A DNA stretch of 64,000 bases from Candidatus Heimdallarchaeota archaeon (GTDB lineage: Archaea; Asgardarchaeota; Heimdallarchaeia; JABLTI01): NCBI GenBank assembly GCA_018238155.1, contig JABCTZ010000009.1:1-64000 (forward strand). The letters are read 5' to 3'. The notes beneath the pieces are model-generated. The model did no database searches and had not been told where the DNA came from. It worked only from the letters and a program-made list of their open reading frames with translations. Positions 54,900 to 64,000 of this stretch are shown here, piece by piece; the stretch's first letter is position 1; each line of letters opens with the position of its first letter. The translations under genes and the position numbers were made by a program.

Positions 54900-56941
54900 T
54901 GGGAATGCATCGCGGTGGTGGTATGGGGAAAGTACTAAGTGCGCGTAATGAGAAGAGAAGAGCATCTAGACCATTAGGTGTTTTGCTCAAAGCTCTAGGA
55001 GGATTTCTCAAAGGCTTGGGTTGGTTAATGGCGCTTGCTGCGTTTATTAGTTTAATTTATTCAGCAACACAAATCTTTAGTCCATTGATCCTAACACGTG
55101 GAATTGATGCATTTTCAAATATTGCTGAAGGTCAAGTTGTGGTCTTCAATCAAACTATGACGATTCAGAATGCTATTATTATATTGACATTAATATTCGG
55201 ATCAATGAATATTTTAGGGTTCTTCCTAAATTCATTGTCAACAAGAATACTAGCAAAAGCAAATTCAATTTTTGTAAACAACATTAGAGTACAATTGTAT
55301 AGTAAATTGATTAATTCATCAATGAGCTATATCAAAAATGAACAAAGTGGTAACATAACTTCTAGGATTACAAGTGATACTGATCAAATAGCGACAGGTA
55401 TTCATATTTTTACTATGATTGCAATTCAACTGGTCCTTCTGGTAACAACACTTGTTATACTGCTGACACAAACAAGCTGGCAAATAATACTCATTTGCTT
55501 AGCCTCAGTACCTGTAGCACTAACAATCAGTGCAGTTTTGAGCAAATTCGGCAGAAAAATTGTTCTCGATATACGACAAGCATTTGGTATCGTTTCCGGA
55601 AAAATAGCTGAAAGCTTCGCCGGTGCAGCAGTAGCAAAGTCATTCAACAGAGAAAAAACGCTCTCAAAACAAATGGGTGTATTAAATCAACAATATTACA
55701 AAATGAGTCAGAAATTTGGTTTGATGATGTTTATCACAATGCCACTCATAGGGGCAGTATCGTCAATAACGGTTGCAACAATCCTCTGGGCTGGAGGACT
55801 AATTGATCTCTCAGTTGGAGAGATTTTCCTAGGGATAACCCTCTCAAGTTTATTCTTACGTCCAATAACATTTCTTTCGATGGCTTTCCCTGAATTACAG
55901 AATTCATTGGGTGCAGTTGATAGAGTAATTGACGTATTAGAAGCAGCACCCGCAATTGAAGATTCACCAGACGCTAAGGACTTGGAAGAAAATTATTCAG
56001 TTTCAATGAAAAATGTCTGGTTTGCTTATGAAGATGAAAACTATGTTATCAAAGATGTTTCCTTCGATGTAAATGAAGGAGAAATGGTCGCCTTAGTTGG
56101 TCATACAGGAGCAGGAAAAACTACCATTGCAAGTATGCTTCTTCCACGCTTTTACGATTTAAATAAGGGTACAATTAAAGTAGGCGACCAAGAAATCCGC
56201 GATTTAAAGCAATCCTCACTTCGAAATGCTATTGGACTCATTCCACAAGAACCTTACCTATTCACCGCATCAGTTTACGATAATATCAAATATGGTAAAC
56301 CAGATGCTACAGAAGAAGAGGTATATGGAATCTGTAAACTCCTTGGAGCAGATGCCTTTATTGAAGCACTTCCTATGGGGTACGAAACACTTGTTCAAGA
56401 AGGTGGAAAGAAGCTCAGTGCTGGTCAAAGACAAATGATCACTATTGCGAGAACCATGCTTGCGGACCCAAAGATACTCATTTTGGATGAAGCTACTTCA
56501 AGGTTAGATGCCTATTCAGAATCACTGGTTCAAAGTGCACAAAGAAAACTATTCGAAAATAGAACCACATTTGTTATTGCCCATAGATTATCAACTATTC
56601 ATGATGCGGAGAAAATTATTGTTTTAGACCACGGTGAATTAGTTGAAATGGGTAATCATGAAGAGCTTCTGAAAAAAGAAGGAATATATGCTGATTTGTA
56701 CAATACTTACTATTCTTTCCAAGGGCTTGAAACAATTGACTTGGGTGACATTGATGATTTGGATGAAGAGGAAGAAGTAGAGCTCTCACCAATGGCATTA
56801 CTGCAAATGGGTCCTGAAGGACATGCAAAGCTACAGAAAATGATCAAGGAAGGAAAAATACCTCCGGAAGCATTGGCTAAAATAAAGCAGAAAATGAAAG
56901 GTAAACCAGGAATGCTTGGTGGTAAAAAACCTCATAATTAG
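54899..56941 (+). CDS. ABC exporter subunit with canonical catalytic site
   Basis: A 680-residue partner of the preceding subunit, overlapping it by one base. It has a six-helix exporter domain (about 40-345), then an NBD with Walker A GHTGAGKTT (about 400), signature KLSAGQRQMITIARTML, Walker B ILILDEATSRLD with the catalytic Glu, and switch His in FVIAHRLST. The N-terminus is basic (GMHRGGGMGKV). After the NBD comes an extra 60-residue tail, first acidic (DLDEEEEVELS), then basic (KIKQKMKGKPGMLGGKK). Together the pair forms a heterodimeric multidrug- or lipid-type exporter; the cargo is unknown. Confidence 0.9.
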   Translation: MGMHRGGGMGKVLSARNEKRRASRPLGVLLKALGGFLKGLGWLMALAAFISLIYSATQIFSPLILTRGIDAFSNIAEGQVVVFNQTMTIQNAIIILTLIFGSMNILGFFLNSLSTRILAKANSIFVNNIRVQLYSKLINSSMSYIKNEQSGNITSRITSDTDQIATGIHIFTMIAIQLVLLVTTLVILLTQTSWQIILICLASVPVALTISAVLSKFGRKIVLDIRQAFGIVSGKIAESFAGAAVAKSFNREKTLSKQMGVLNQQYYKMSQKFGLMMFITMPLIGAVSSITVATILWAGGLIDLSVGEIFLGITLSSLFLRPITFLSMAFPELQNSLGAVDRVIDVLEAAPAIEDSPDAKDLEENYSVSMKNVWFAYEDENYVIKDVSFDVNEGEMVALVGHTGAGKTTIASMLLPRFYDLNKGTIKVGDQEIRDLKQSSLRNAIGLIPQEPYLFTASVYDNIKYGKPDATEEEVYGICKLLGADAFIEALPMGYETLVQEGGKKLSAGQRQMITIARTMLADPKILILDEATSRLDAYSESLVQSAQRKLFENRTTFVIAHRLSTIHDAEKIIVLDHGELVEMGNHEELLKKEGIYADLYNTYYSFQGLETIDLGDIDDLDEEEEVELSPMALLQMGPEGHAKLQKMIKEGKIPPEALAKIKQKMKGKPGMLGGKKPHN

Positions 56942-56953
56942 ACATACTAAAAA

Positions 56954-56985
56954 ATAGGAGAAACTCTCCTATAATACTTTTTTTT
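56954..56985 (+). terminator. Hairpin plus T-tract terminator
   Basis: ATAGGAGA (56954-56961) and TCTCCTAT (56965-56972) form a perfect 8-bp stem with a 3-nt loop, followed by eight T at 56978-56985, just behind the ABC operon. Confidence 0.8.
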
Positions 56986-57076
56986 CATCCAAATCATTAA
57001 TTTCTATTTCTAAACGATACATTTATTGAGTTATCTTTTGTTTTAATCACATATCTATGTTAGAAGGAATTCAGAG

Positions 57077-58480
57077 ATGAGTGAAGAAAATGTTCTACTA
57101 ATCCATCCCCCATTTCAATGGGGAGTTATTGATAGATTCTGTCAACCGCTAGGTGTGCTAATCTTAGCTAGTGCTTTGAAAAATGAAGGAATCAAAGTAA
57201 AGGTAATAGATCTAGCAGCAGAAGGATGGTCTCAAAAAAAATTAGCTAATTATTTGTTTCAAAACAATTTCACTCATATTGGTATAACCACTATATCACC
57301 ATTTCGTGAAATAGTCTATTCAATATTACGCATGGCTAAAAAAATCAATCCAAAGATCATTACTATTGTCGGTGGACCTCATCCAACTTTGCAAAAAAAG
57401 GAAATCTTTTCTGAATGTGAAGCCATTGATTATGCCGTATCTGGTGAAGCAGAACTTGAGATTGTGAATATTATTAGAGACCCCAAAAAGAAATTCTATG
57501 ATTTAGGTTGTATAAATGATCTGGACCTAGTTCCTTTGCCTGATCGTTCCCATGTGAGACATTTAGCTTATAATGAACTTTCCGGTATTTATATGGGTGA
57601 TTCTGCAACAATGAAATGGGTTCGAGGTTGCCCATGGAGAAAATGTCGTTTTTGTACACGAACAGAGTTATCAATGACCTACCGTCAGAAAAGCCCTGAA
57701 AAAATAATAGAAGAAATAGCGATTATTCAGCATGAATTGAAATATGAAAATATCATCGTTATTGATGACAGTTTGAAGTTCAATTCAAAATATATTCAGA
57801 AAATCCTTAAAATGAAAATAAAAGAAGGGTTGGATATTCCTTTCTGGGCTCTAGCTCGTGCTGATCAAATTAATGAAGCAGGTGCAAAGTTAATGAGACG
57901 AGCTGGGTTGAGTGGGATACAAATTGGTCTCGAGTCAGTTGTTCCACGTTTTGTTGAAATGTATCGTAAAACGAGTTTTCCATCACATATTTGGCGAGAA
58001 AAACTTGACCAAGCATTTGAATTGGGAGATAAATACAATTTTATCATCATTGCTTCTTTTATTATAGGCGCTCCTACAGAAAAAGCAGAAGAAATATGGT
58101 ATGATATTAATTACTGCAAAAATTCAAAACTTGACTTTGCTCAAGCATTTCCTTTCCAATATTTGAAAGGCTCTGAAATGTGGGCAGAAGCAGTAGAAAA
58201 CGGCCAGCTAACCTCCAATCACTTCTATACCTATAATGATAAGAAATTTGGCACAACAACTTATACTACACAAGAGCTACTAGATTTAGCTCTAGAAGCT
58301 GAAAATCAAATCAATTCTCCCTTTTTAAATCCAGGTAGATATGTTCGCATTATTCGTAAATTTATCAAGCAGAAAAATTGGTTGATATTTAGACACAACA
58401 TTTCTCGTATACCTGTGCTATTTAGGAAATTAATTCTTGAACATCCATATGAGTTGCTTCCCGATGAATTACATGGATGA
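57077..58480 (+). CDS. B12-binding-domain radical SAM protein
   Basis: A 467-residue protein. The N-terminal cobalamin-binding-like Rossmann domain (VLLIHPPFQWGV, PLGVLILASALK, TIVGGPHPTL) lacks an obvious DxHxxG motif. The radical SAM barrel has the cluster motif RGCPWRKCRFCTR (about residue 184), a CX4CX2C spacing in place of the common CX3CX2C. GLSGIQIGLESV and FIIGAPTEKAEEIWYDI are the later SAM-binding strands. Such enzymes modify tRNA, lipids or cofactors; no substrate can be named. It stands alone, 136 bp after the ABC operon terminator region. Confidence 0.85.
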   Translation: MSEENVLLIHPPFQWGVIDRFCQPLGVLILASALKNEGIKVKVIDLAAEGWSQKKLANYLFQNNFTHIGITTISPFREIVYSILRMAKKINPKIITIVGGPHPTLQKKEIFSECEAIDYAVSGEAELEIVNIIRDPKKKFYDLGCINDLDLVPLPDRSHVRHLAYNELSGIYMGDSATMKWVRGCPWRKCRFCTRTELSMTYRQKSPEKIIEEIAIIQHELKYENIIVIDDSLKFNSKYIQKILKMKIKEGLDIPFWALARADQINEAGAKLMRRAGLSGIQIGLESVVPRFVEMYRKTSFPSHIWREKLDQAFELGDKYNFIIIASFIIGAPTEKAEEIWYDINYCKNSKLDFAQAFPFQYLKGSEMWAEAVENGQLTSNHFYTYNDKKFGTTTYTTQELLDLALEAENQINSPFLNPGRYVRIIRKFIKQKNWLIFRHNISRIPVLFRKLILEHPYELLPDELHG

Positions 58481-58686
58481 ATGGTAAGAAAGGACTTTTC
58501 TTTCTCACCTATTTTTCTCTTTAACTTGACATTCATTTTATTTCCCTCTAAATTTTTAGCCCATTGAAATATTGAGTATACTGAATCAGTAGAAATGAGT
58601 GATCATTACGGGTTTGTGTAATCTGATGGAATATATTTTTAAGAAATAAAAATCGTTGATGTTTCAATTTAGATGGTGCTGTACTA

Positions 58687-59724
58687 ATGAAAGAAGGGAA
58701 ACTGCCTTGGGAATTGTTAAAAGATCTAGTAACAAAGAATGGATTCCAAACTGAAGGAGTAATTCAAGGACCTAAAGCCGGTTGTGATGTTGCTGTTTTT
58801 AATTACCACCTAGCAATAAAAAGAGCTCAAGAGTTCTATCAGTCTCGAGAAGATGTTCATGTTGTTTTCAAAACCGATCCAATAACTTTTCCCACACCAA
58901 ATCCAGGTAGATACGCCGTTGTAGTAAATTCAAATGATATAGTTACAAGTGGAGCTCTCCCCTTTGCTTTTAATGCAACAATTATCCTACCAATAGGATC
59001 AATGAAAGCAGATGTACAAAAAATACAAAATGACATTGATTCTGAATGTGTAAAACAAAAGATCACTATTCTTGGGGGGCACACTGAAATTTCCTCCTCT
59101 GTAAATTCTCCAATAGTATCAGGAGCAATGATAGGTTTTGTTCCAGCGGATTATTATGTTCCACGAACGATCCAAGAAGGAGATGTAATGTTCTGTGTTG
59201 GATGGTGCACAAAAGAAGGGATGGGTATTATTGCTTCCAAAGGATATGAAAAGCTAATAGAAATGATTGGAAAAGAAAAACTAAGTAGGTTGATGAAATT
59301 AGGTGAGGATATTTCAATCACTGAAAGTGCTCTAATGATAAATAAAAAGTATCAACCAGGACTAATGCATGATGCAACGGAGGGTGGTATCCTTGGTGCT
59401 GCTTTTGAAACTATTGCTGCAGAGAATTATGGCTTGGCATTAGTTGAGGACAAATTTCCTCTTACAAAGGAAACCAAAGAGGTTTGTGAATTATTAGAAG
59501 TTAATCCTTTGAAAGTCATTTCTTCTGGAACATTACTAGTTGTTTCTTCACCGGAAAAAGCAAAGAATATCATAGAAGAATCTACTTCAGAGGTTCCAAT
59601 AAGTGTTGTTGGTGAAATCGTTTCACAAAAACAAGGCATTACTTTAGATGGCAAGCCACTTGTACCACCACAATCTGATGAAGTAATTGATGCATTAAAA
59701 AAATTAGCGAAGGACAGTTTGTAA
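58687..59724 (+). CDS. AIR synthase-related (PurM-fold) protein
   Basis: A 345-residue ATP-binding protein of the PurM/HypE/SelD/ThiL superfamily. The N-terminal half has FPTPNPGRYAVVVNSNDIVTSGA (the D-IV-x-GA nucleotide/metal loop) and ITILGGHTEISSSV. The C-terminal half has GLMHDATEGGILGAAFE, typical of HypE. It lacks the C-terminal PRxC tail carrying the carbamoylated Cys of HypE (it ends KLAKDSL), so it is not a hydrogenase maturase of the usual kind. Archaeal AIR-synthase-like paralogs of this length are common and uncharacterised. It lies two genes from purC, but a role in purine synthesis is not implied. Confidence 0.8.
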   Translation: MKEGKLPWELLKDLVTKNGFQTEGVIQGPKAGCDVAVFNYHLAIKRAQEFYQSREDVHVVFKTDPITFPTPNPGRYAVVVNSNDIVTSGALPFAFNATIILPIGSMKADVQKIQNDIDSECVKQKITILGGHTEISSSVNSPIVSGAMIGFVPADYYVPRTIQEGDVMFCVGWCTKEGMGIIASKGYEKLIEMIGKEKLSRLMKLGEDISITESALMINKKYQPGLMHDATEGGILGAAFETIAAENYGLALVEDKFPLTKETKEVCELLEVNPLKVISSGTLLVVSSPEKAKNIIEESTSEVPISVVGEIVSQKQGITLDGKPLVPPQSDEVIDALKKLAKDSL

Positions 59725-59758
59725 AAAAGAAACTGCCTTTAAGAGTACTAATTGTTTA

Positions 59759-60994
59759 TTAAAGAAGGCGTTTCTGCCCTTCCAATTTTTGAATTTCGGT
59801 GATATCTTGAGATGCCTCAATGCACCCTAGATATTTGCCTGCTTTATCACGAATAGCAAAATATCTGATGTGGATCATTGTCCCATCAAGATTGATCCAA
59901 AATTCAGCCATTTTTCTTTTGCCAGAGCGAAAGTCATCTAAAATTTCTTTCACAACACTATAACTCTTTTCTGGATGGCAGTTGATAACGCTGCGACCAA
60001 TAATCGCTTTTGTTCTCACAAAAATTCGCTCATCGCCTTTGCTGAAATATCTTACTTTATCTTCATGGTCAACAAAGGTAATGTCAATTGGTAAAGTATT
60101 GAGTAATGGTTCAATAAAGCTTATTGGCAATGGACCAGTCTCAAACTCGATCATTCCTTCCATCATTATTTCCTCAGGTATTTTATCTTCTGTTCCTTTT
60201 TCTTCTTCTTCTACTATTACAAATGCTTTTGTTGACTCTTCAGGAGTAAAACAACAATAGCCAATTTCATCAAATTCTTTGCGAATATCTCTCCACTCTG
60301 CTTGAGTAATCAACCTCAAAGCTGCTGGAAAGAGGATATTATTTTCTTTGAAAAAGTGTGTTGTAAGCATTCCTGCTAAAGCACCAACGGTTTCCAATAA
60401 CTTGCCGGTGAAATCATCATACTTTGTAGATTTATCTTCAGTGGAATCTGCTAAGGCAAAGAGGTCTTTTTCCAATCCTCTTATTTTATCATGATCGATC
60501 CACATCTGAGCAGGTGGTTCTGTTAAACCGTGTTTTTCAATATAGGGAAAGAGAACATTCTCTTCACGTAGATAGTGCTTTATTGATTCTTTGAAGTGGT
60601 GAGCAATATCCTTCAAAACCTTAATCTCATCCTGAATTGCATCAAATTTCTTCTTTGGATTCTTTGCAATGGCTACAGAAGCACGGTTCAATTTCTCAGC
60701 AAATTCAAGCACCATCCGATGTTCTTCCATCAAAATATTGATAGGATGACCAAGTGGAACAATGATGCCTTTTTTATCGAGGTCCTCTTTGAAAACTGCA
60801 AGATGAACATCACATAGCTTGTTCAAATTCTCACGAGGCATACCCTCTTTGACAAGTTCTTCCTCTACTTTTGCTAAGTCATCTGGTCCAGTACCTTTGA
60901 TGAGCTCTTTGAAATCTTCTTTGGCCTTCTCAGGGTCCATACCTTCATTCAAGCCCTCAATGAGCTTTTTCAGATCTTCTTTTTTTTCTTTCAA
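59759..60994 (-). CDS. DUF438-hemerythrin-PAS sensor protein
   Basis: A 411-residue protein of the DUF438 type. The N-terminal DUF438 domain (1-70) is helical and ends LNKLCDVHLAVFKEDL. A hemerythrin-like four-helix bundle (80-230) supplies potential iron ligands: HRMVLEF, HHFKESIKHYLREENVLFPYIEKH, WIDHDKIRGLEKD, THFFKENNILFPAALR. A PAS domain (about 290-405) reads DITFVDHEDKVRYFSKGDERIF and GCIEASQDITEIQKLEG. Such proteins are thought to sense oxygen, NO or redox state. There is no output domain. It is convergent with the PurM-fold gene, and imperfect inverted repeats lie between them. Confidence 0.85.
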   Translation of the reverse strand: MKEKKEDLKKLIEGLNEGMDPEKAKEDFKELIKGTGPDDLAKVEEELVKEGMPRENLNKLCDVHLAVFKEDLDKKGIIVPLGHPINILMEEHRMVLEFAEKLNRASVAIAKNPKKKFDAIQDEIKVLKDIAHHFKESIKHYLREENVLFPYIEKHGLTEPPAQMWIDHDKIRGLEKDLFALADSTEDKSTKYDDFTGKLLETVGALAGMLTTHFFKENNILFPAALRLITQAEWRDIRKEFDEIGYCCFTPEESTKAFVIVEEEEKGTEDKIPEEIMMEGMIEFETGPLPISFIEPLLNTLPIDITFVDHEDKVRYFSKGDERIFVRTKAIIGRSVINCHPEKSYSVVKEILDDFRSGKRKMAEFWINLDGTMIHIRYFAIRDKAGKYLGCIEASQDITEIQKLEGQKRLL

Positions 60995-61188
60995 ATGCTA
61001 TCCCTCGACTATACGTTGGATATAAACAATAATCAACGATAATTAAACAGTAGTTATTTACAATCTAAGATAGGAGTAGTGCTTCATAAGTAGTTTGTAA
61101 AGTGTAAAGTAAAAAAAATCCTTTTAACAGTATAATTCTAAATACAAGTAAAAATAACATTTCATTAGAAATTCTGGAGAAAAACTAG

Positions 61189-62172
61189 ATGGATAAAGAA
61201 AAGCTAATTTCAACGATAAAAAAACAGATACCTAATACTCTATTAAATATCAATCTCGAAGGTTATGGTCAAAAGAAAAGCGGAAAAGTACGAGAACTAT
61301 ATTTCCACGATGATAAAGTAATTTTAGTAACTTCAGATCGCATTTCTGCATTCGATGTGATATTAAATCAAGGCATACCTTACAAAGGACAAGCTCTAAA
61401 CCAAACGTCCGAATTTTGGTTCAACGAAACAAAGAAGATAATAAAAAATCATATTGTTGCAATCCCTGACCCAAATGTAATGGTTGTTCAAAGTTGTACT
61501 CCACTAGCTCTAGAAGTTGTAATTAGAGGATATATAACAGGTTCTGCTTGGAGGAGATACAAATATCTGAACGAAAATAATGAACCACTAGTTATCTCCG
61601 GAGTTGAATTTCCAAAAAACCTAAGAAAGAATGAGAAGTTATCCGAACCTGTTTTTACTCCAACAACGAAAGCAACAGAAGGACATGATGAGGAAATCGC
61701 TGCAAAGGAATTGGTTTCACGTGGAATCGTTTCCCAAGAAATAATGGATAAAATTGTTGAAACAGCATTCAAATTATACAAAGAAGGAAATCGCATTGTT
61801 AGCAAACAAGGTGGCATCCTCGTAGATACCAAATATGAATTTGGACTCAATCCCGAAGGAGAACTAGTACTAATCGATGAAGTACATACAGCTGATTCTT
61901 CCAGATATTGGATGCAAGATAAGTATCAAGAACTTTTCGAAAAAGGTGAAAACCAAAAAGGACTCGATAAGGAATATGTTAGAAATTGGTTGCGAGAAAA
62001 TGGATTCACTGGTGAAGGCAATGTTCCTGATTTGTCAGAAAATGTGATAACAAATGCATCCTTAAATGTCATTAATTCATATGCTTTAATAACTGGACAA
62101 GAATTCAAACCAGCTGAAGAGTATTCTTCAAATGAACGAATGCAAAAAAACTTGAACAGCTATTTTAAATGA
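61189..62172 (+). CDS. purC: Phosphoribosylaminoimidazole-succinocarboxamide synthase
   Basis: A 327-residue SAICAR synthetase, the purine-pathway enzyme joining CAIR and aspartate with ATP. Diagnostic segments are KVRELYFHDDKVILVTSDRI, SAFDVILNQGIPYKG, VVIRGYITGSAWRRY, FTPTTKATEGHDEEI and GILVDTKYEFGL followed by LIDEVHTADSSRYW. The length agrees with the longer (yeast-like, about 300 residue) form rather than the 240-residue bacterial form. The start is ATG with TGGAGA about 10 nt upstream. No other pur genes are in the window. Confidence 0.95.
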   Translation: MDKEKLISTIKKQIPNTLLNINLEGYGQKKSGKVRELYFHDDKVILVTSDRISAFDVILNQGIPYKGQALNQTSEFWFNETKKIIKNHIVAIPDPNVMVVQSCTPLALEVVIRGYITGSAWRRYKYLNENNEPLVISGVEFPKNLRKNEKLSEPVFTPTTKATEGHDEEIAAKELVSRGIVSQEIMDKIVETAFKLYKEGNRIVSKQGGILVDTKYEFGLNPEGELVLIDEVHTADSSRYWMQDKYQELFEKGENQKGLDKEYVRNWLRENGFTGEGNVPDLSENVITNASLNVINSYALITGQEFKPAEEYSSNERMQKNLNSYFK

Positions 62173-62252
62173 CTTGATAAATTGAATCATACAATAAAAT
62201 AAATATCAAATTACATATAGTTATACATACGAGTAAATGGATTTTGTTTGAA

Positions 62253-63467
62253 ATGTTGAGAGCTTTTACAAAAAAAGAACTAAAAAATAATGATCATCTA
62301 TCTGGGGATCAATCCAAAATTTTGGGTAATGCTTCAAACATCTCAGGAGATGTAACCAATATTGAAGGAAATGTTGGGAAATTGAAAGGTGATGTTTCGA
62401 ATTTAAAGGGGCTTATTTCAAATATTAAAGGTGATGTTTCGAATATCTCTGGCAATGTTTCTAATATTTCTGGTAATGTATCAAACCTTTCTGGTGTTGT
62501 TAGCAAATTATTGGGAAACACATCAAGAATCTCCGGTGATATTTCCAAAATCGTTGGTTTTGTGACAAATTTACGTGGTAATGTTTCTGAAATTAAAGGG
62601 CAGATTAATTCAAATCCTTTTAACTATAGAGAAGGGATTTATGGCGATGCTTCTAGTATTTCTGGTAATATATCAAATATAGAAGGTGATATTTCCAATT
62701 TAGAGGGGGATGTTTCTAAAATTTCAGGCGATGTGACCTATATCAATGGCGATGTATCTAGACTCAAAGGTTTTGTTGGCAGATACGTAGGATTTCCATC
62801 CGATGAAAATTATTGTGGAATTTTAGGTTATGTTTCCAATATTTCTGGTGATATTTCAAACCTGAAAGGAGAAGTATCAAAAATACAAGGTCCTGTCTCA
62901 AAATTAAGTAGCAGTATGATCAATATTAGCGGTGATATTTCTTCTATCACTGGCAACATTTCTAACCTTTCTGGTGATGTTTCGAAATTATCCGGTGATG
63001 TTAGTAAAATTTCTGGTGATGCTTTTTCGATTACAGGTGATGTATCAAATCTTTCTGGTGATGTCACAAATATTAGTGGTCGAATTAATGGAATTACTGG
63101 TTGTGTTTCTGGACTTGTTGGTATAATTAATAATATCTCTGGTGATACCACATCTATTTGGGGTTACACAAGTAATATCTCTGGTAACGTTTCAAATTGT
63201 AAGGGTGATGTAAGCAATATTAGTGGTGATGTATCAAACATTTCGGGATATGTAAGTAGTTTATCAGGAAACGTATCGAATTTAAGTGGACTTGTTACAA
63301 ATATCTCCGGCAATATGTCCAAAATATCTGGTGATGCATCAAAAATTCGAGGTAAAATATCCAACTTTTCTGGTAATATTTCAAACCTTTCTGGAGATAT
63401 TTCAAAGCTGAAAGGAGATGTAAATAGTTTATCTGGTGATGCTTCCCGTTTAAAAAGCTCAGATTAA
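62253..63467 (+). CDS. Heptad-repeat solenoid protein (51 GDVSNIS-type units)
   Basis: A 404-residue protein that, after a 17-residue charged start, consists of 51 exact seven-residue units of consensus G-[DN]-[VI]-S-[NK]-[IL]-[SK], in three blocks of 14, 7 and 30. They are separated by two non-repeat loops (GQINSNPFNYREGIY and GFPSDENYCGIL). Glycine leads 50 of 51 units, and positions 3 and 6 are hydrophobic, which suggests a regular beta-solenoid or other stacked fold. No signal peptide or membrane segment is present, so it may be cytosolic. Codons vary freely between units, so the repeat is old and under protein-level selection. Similar GDVS heptads are known from phage-tail and surface proteins. 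ATG 62253 is preferred over TTG 62244. Confidence 0.75.
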   Translation: MLRAFTKKELKNNDHLSGDQSKILGNASNISGDVTNIEGNVGKLKGDVSNLKGLISNIKGDVSNISGNVSNISGNVSNLSGVVSKLLGNTSRISGDISKIVGFVTNLRGNVSEIKGQINSNPFNYREGIYGDASSISGNISNIEGDISNLEGDVSKISGDVTYINGDVSRLKGFVGRYVGFPSDENYCGILGYVSNISGDISNLKGEVSKIQGPVSKLSSSMINISGDISSITGNISNLSGDVSKLSGDVSKISGDAFSITGDVSNLSGDVTNISGRINGITGCVSGLVGIINNISGDTTSIWGYTSNISGNVSNCKGDVSNISGDVSNISGYVSSLSGNVSNLSGLVTNISGNMSKISGDASKIRGKISNFSGNISNLSGDISKLKGDVNSLSGDASRLKSSD

Positions 63468-64000
63468 TTTTCATCAATATACTTTGAATTCTTTTTAAAT
63501 AAAGAATTCAGAATTTTTCTATCAACAGAATGAATATGGGAATTAATTTCTAAATAATTTTCAGTCAGATCTGAGATATTAGCATCACAAGAATTAGTGG
63601 ATTCCCATATTGAAATACTCATCAAAGGAAGATCATTCCAGTAGTTCCAGATTGCTTCGAATCTGTCTATTCTAATGATACCTTCGCTTTCATTGAGAGC
63701 ATTGTCCACAATTAATGAAATTGAATATTTATCCTGAACATAGATACTATCAGCAATATCTTTACGATAGACAACATCATCACACATATATGCAATCCAT
63801 CTATTTTCATAATCGATATTTATTTGAAGAACATGATAATCATTTTTAATCCAATTAAATGGTATTATTGTACTCGTGTAGTAAAAGCCTTTAGTTGTAT
63901 AGTTCGCACTAATACCCATTATCAGATGAGTTGAATTTGAAAGGATGTTTGCTCTATAAGTCATATTATTGACTTTGAATAAATCAATAGACAAACCAAA
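63464..64000 (-). CDS. Hypothetical protein, 5' end beyond the window
   Basis: At least 176 residues. The frame is open to the window edge, so the true start is probably outside; a TTG at 63994 is the first possible start inside. The sequence is beta-rich with aromatic and Asn-rich strands (YRANILSNSTHLIMGISANY, HVLQINIDYENRWIAYMCDD), which recalls a jelly-roll/LamG-like lectin fold, followed by IIRIDRFEAIWNYW and a polar tail. N-glycosylation sequons hint at an extracellular location. Its stop overlaps the stop of the heptad protein gene by two to four bases. The family is not certain. Confidence 0.55.
   Translation of the reverse strand, partial: FGLSIDLFKVNNMTYRANILSNSTHLIMGISANYTTKGFYYTSTIIPFNWIKNDYHVLQINIDYENRWIAYMCDDVVYRKDIADSIYVQDKYSISLIVDNALNESEGIIRIDRFEAIWNYWNDLPLMSISIWESTNSCDANISDLTENYLEINSHIHSVDRKILNSLFKKNSKYIDEN

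Noticed and set aside
58687..59724. Hydrogenase maturation protein HypE
   Set aside because: The PurM-like fold fits, but the C-terminal PRxC tail needed for carbamoylation is absent and no hyp genes are near.
62309..63364. Long open frames on the minus strand and in another plus frame within the heptad-repeat gene
   Set aside because: They arise from the 21-bp periodicity of the repeat; the plus-strand frame has the regular Gly-led heptads and start, the others are its shadows.

Overview
The window looks like a chromosomal piece of an Asgard archaeon. It is very AT-rich, with archaeal TATA-like boxes, frequent GTG/TTG starts and sparse Shine-Dalgarno sites. The strongest lineage marker is an ESCRT-III (Snf7/CHMP-type) protein at 6030-6695 that resembles the eukaryotic Vps20/32 class more than crenarchaeal CdvB. 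A HerA-type ATPase, V4R protein, ADP-forming acyl-CoA synthetase subunit, M42 aminopeptidase, TldD/TldE pair and TnpB remnant are also archaeal in flavour. A heimdall-type Asgard is a guess. No rRNA, tRNA or CRISPR array was recognised.

Layout. 1-5.0 kb: surface/secreted proteins (Ig-like, LVIVD propeller, caspase-fold-like) behind a repeated pyrimidine-rich leader that occurs three times. 5.0-8.4 kb: small hypothetical genes, a winged-helix protein convergent with the ESCRT-III gene, and a frameshifted membrane-anchored hydrolase. 8.5-21.5 kb: a divergent module of a HerA-like ATPase whose reading frame continues in-frame past an amber stop, two giant paralogous proteins with a longin-like N-terminus, a V4R protein, and LarC for nickel-pincer cofactor synthesis. 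21.5-30.3 kb: acyl-CoA synthetase alpha subunit, M42 peptidase, three extracellular proteins (one a C13/caspase-fold peptidase) and a DMT transporter.

30.3-39.0 kb: tldD and tldE are separated by about 5 kb of debris and accessory genes: a copy of the DMT gene 5' end, an ABC ATPase fragment, two start-less reading frames, a membrane winged-helix protein, a secreted C13-like peptidase and a broken TnpB. 39.0-43.0 kb: a hydrolase, then a compact arsenic island (ACR3 pump, divergent ArsM, ArsR, SWIM zinc-finger protein) with strong palindromes between the divergent genes. 43.0-52 kb: HAD hydrolase, small membrane protein, creatininase-family protein and two tandem giant REC-PAS-GAF sensors without a kinase or other recognised output domain. 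52-57 kb: a duplicated ribbon-helix-helix-like regulator divergent from a heterodimeric ABC exporter. 57-64 kb: radical SAM/B12 enzyme, PurM-fold protein, DUF438-hemerythrin-PAS sensor, PurC, a protein made of 51 glycine-led heptads, and a protein cut by the window edge.

The best candidates for something undescribed are the HerA/giant-protein/V4R module with its amber interruption, the heptad-repeat protein, the output-less REC-PAS-GAF pair, and the set of caspase-fold surface proteins with shared leaders.
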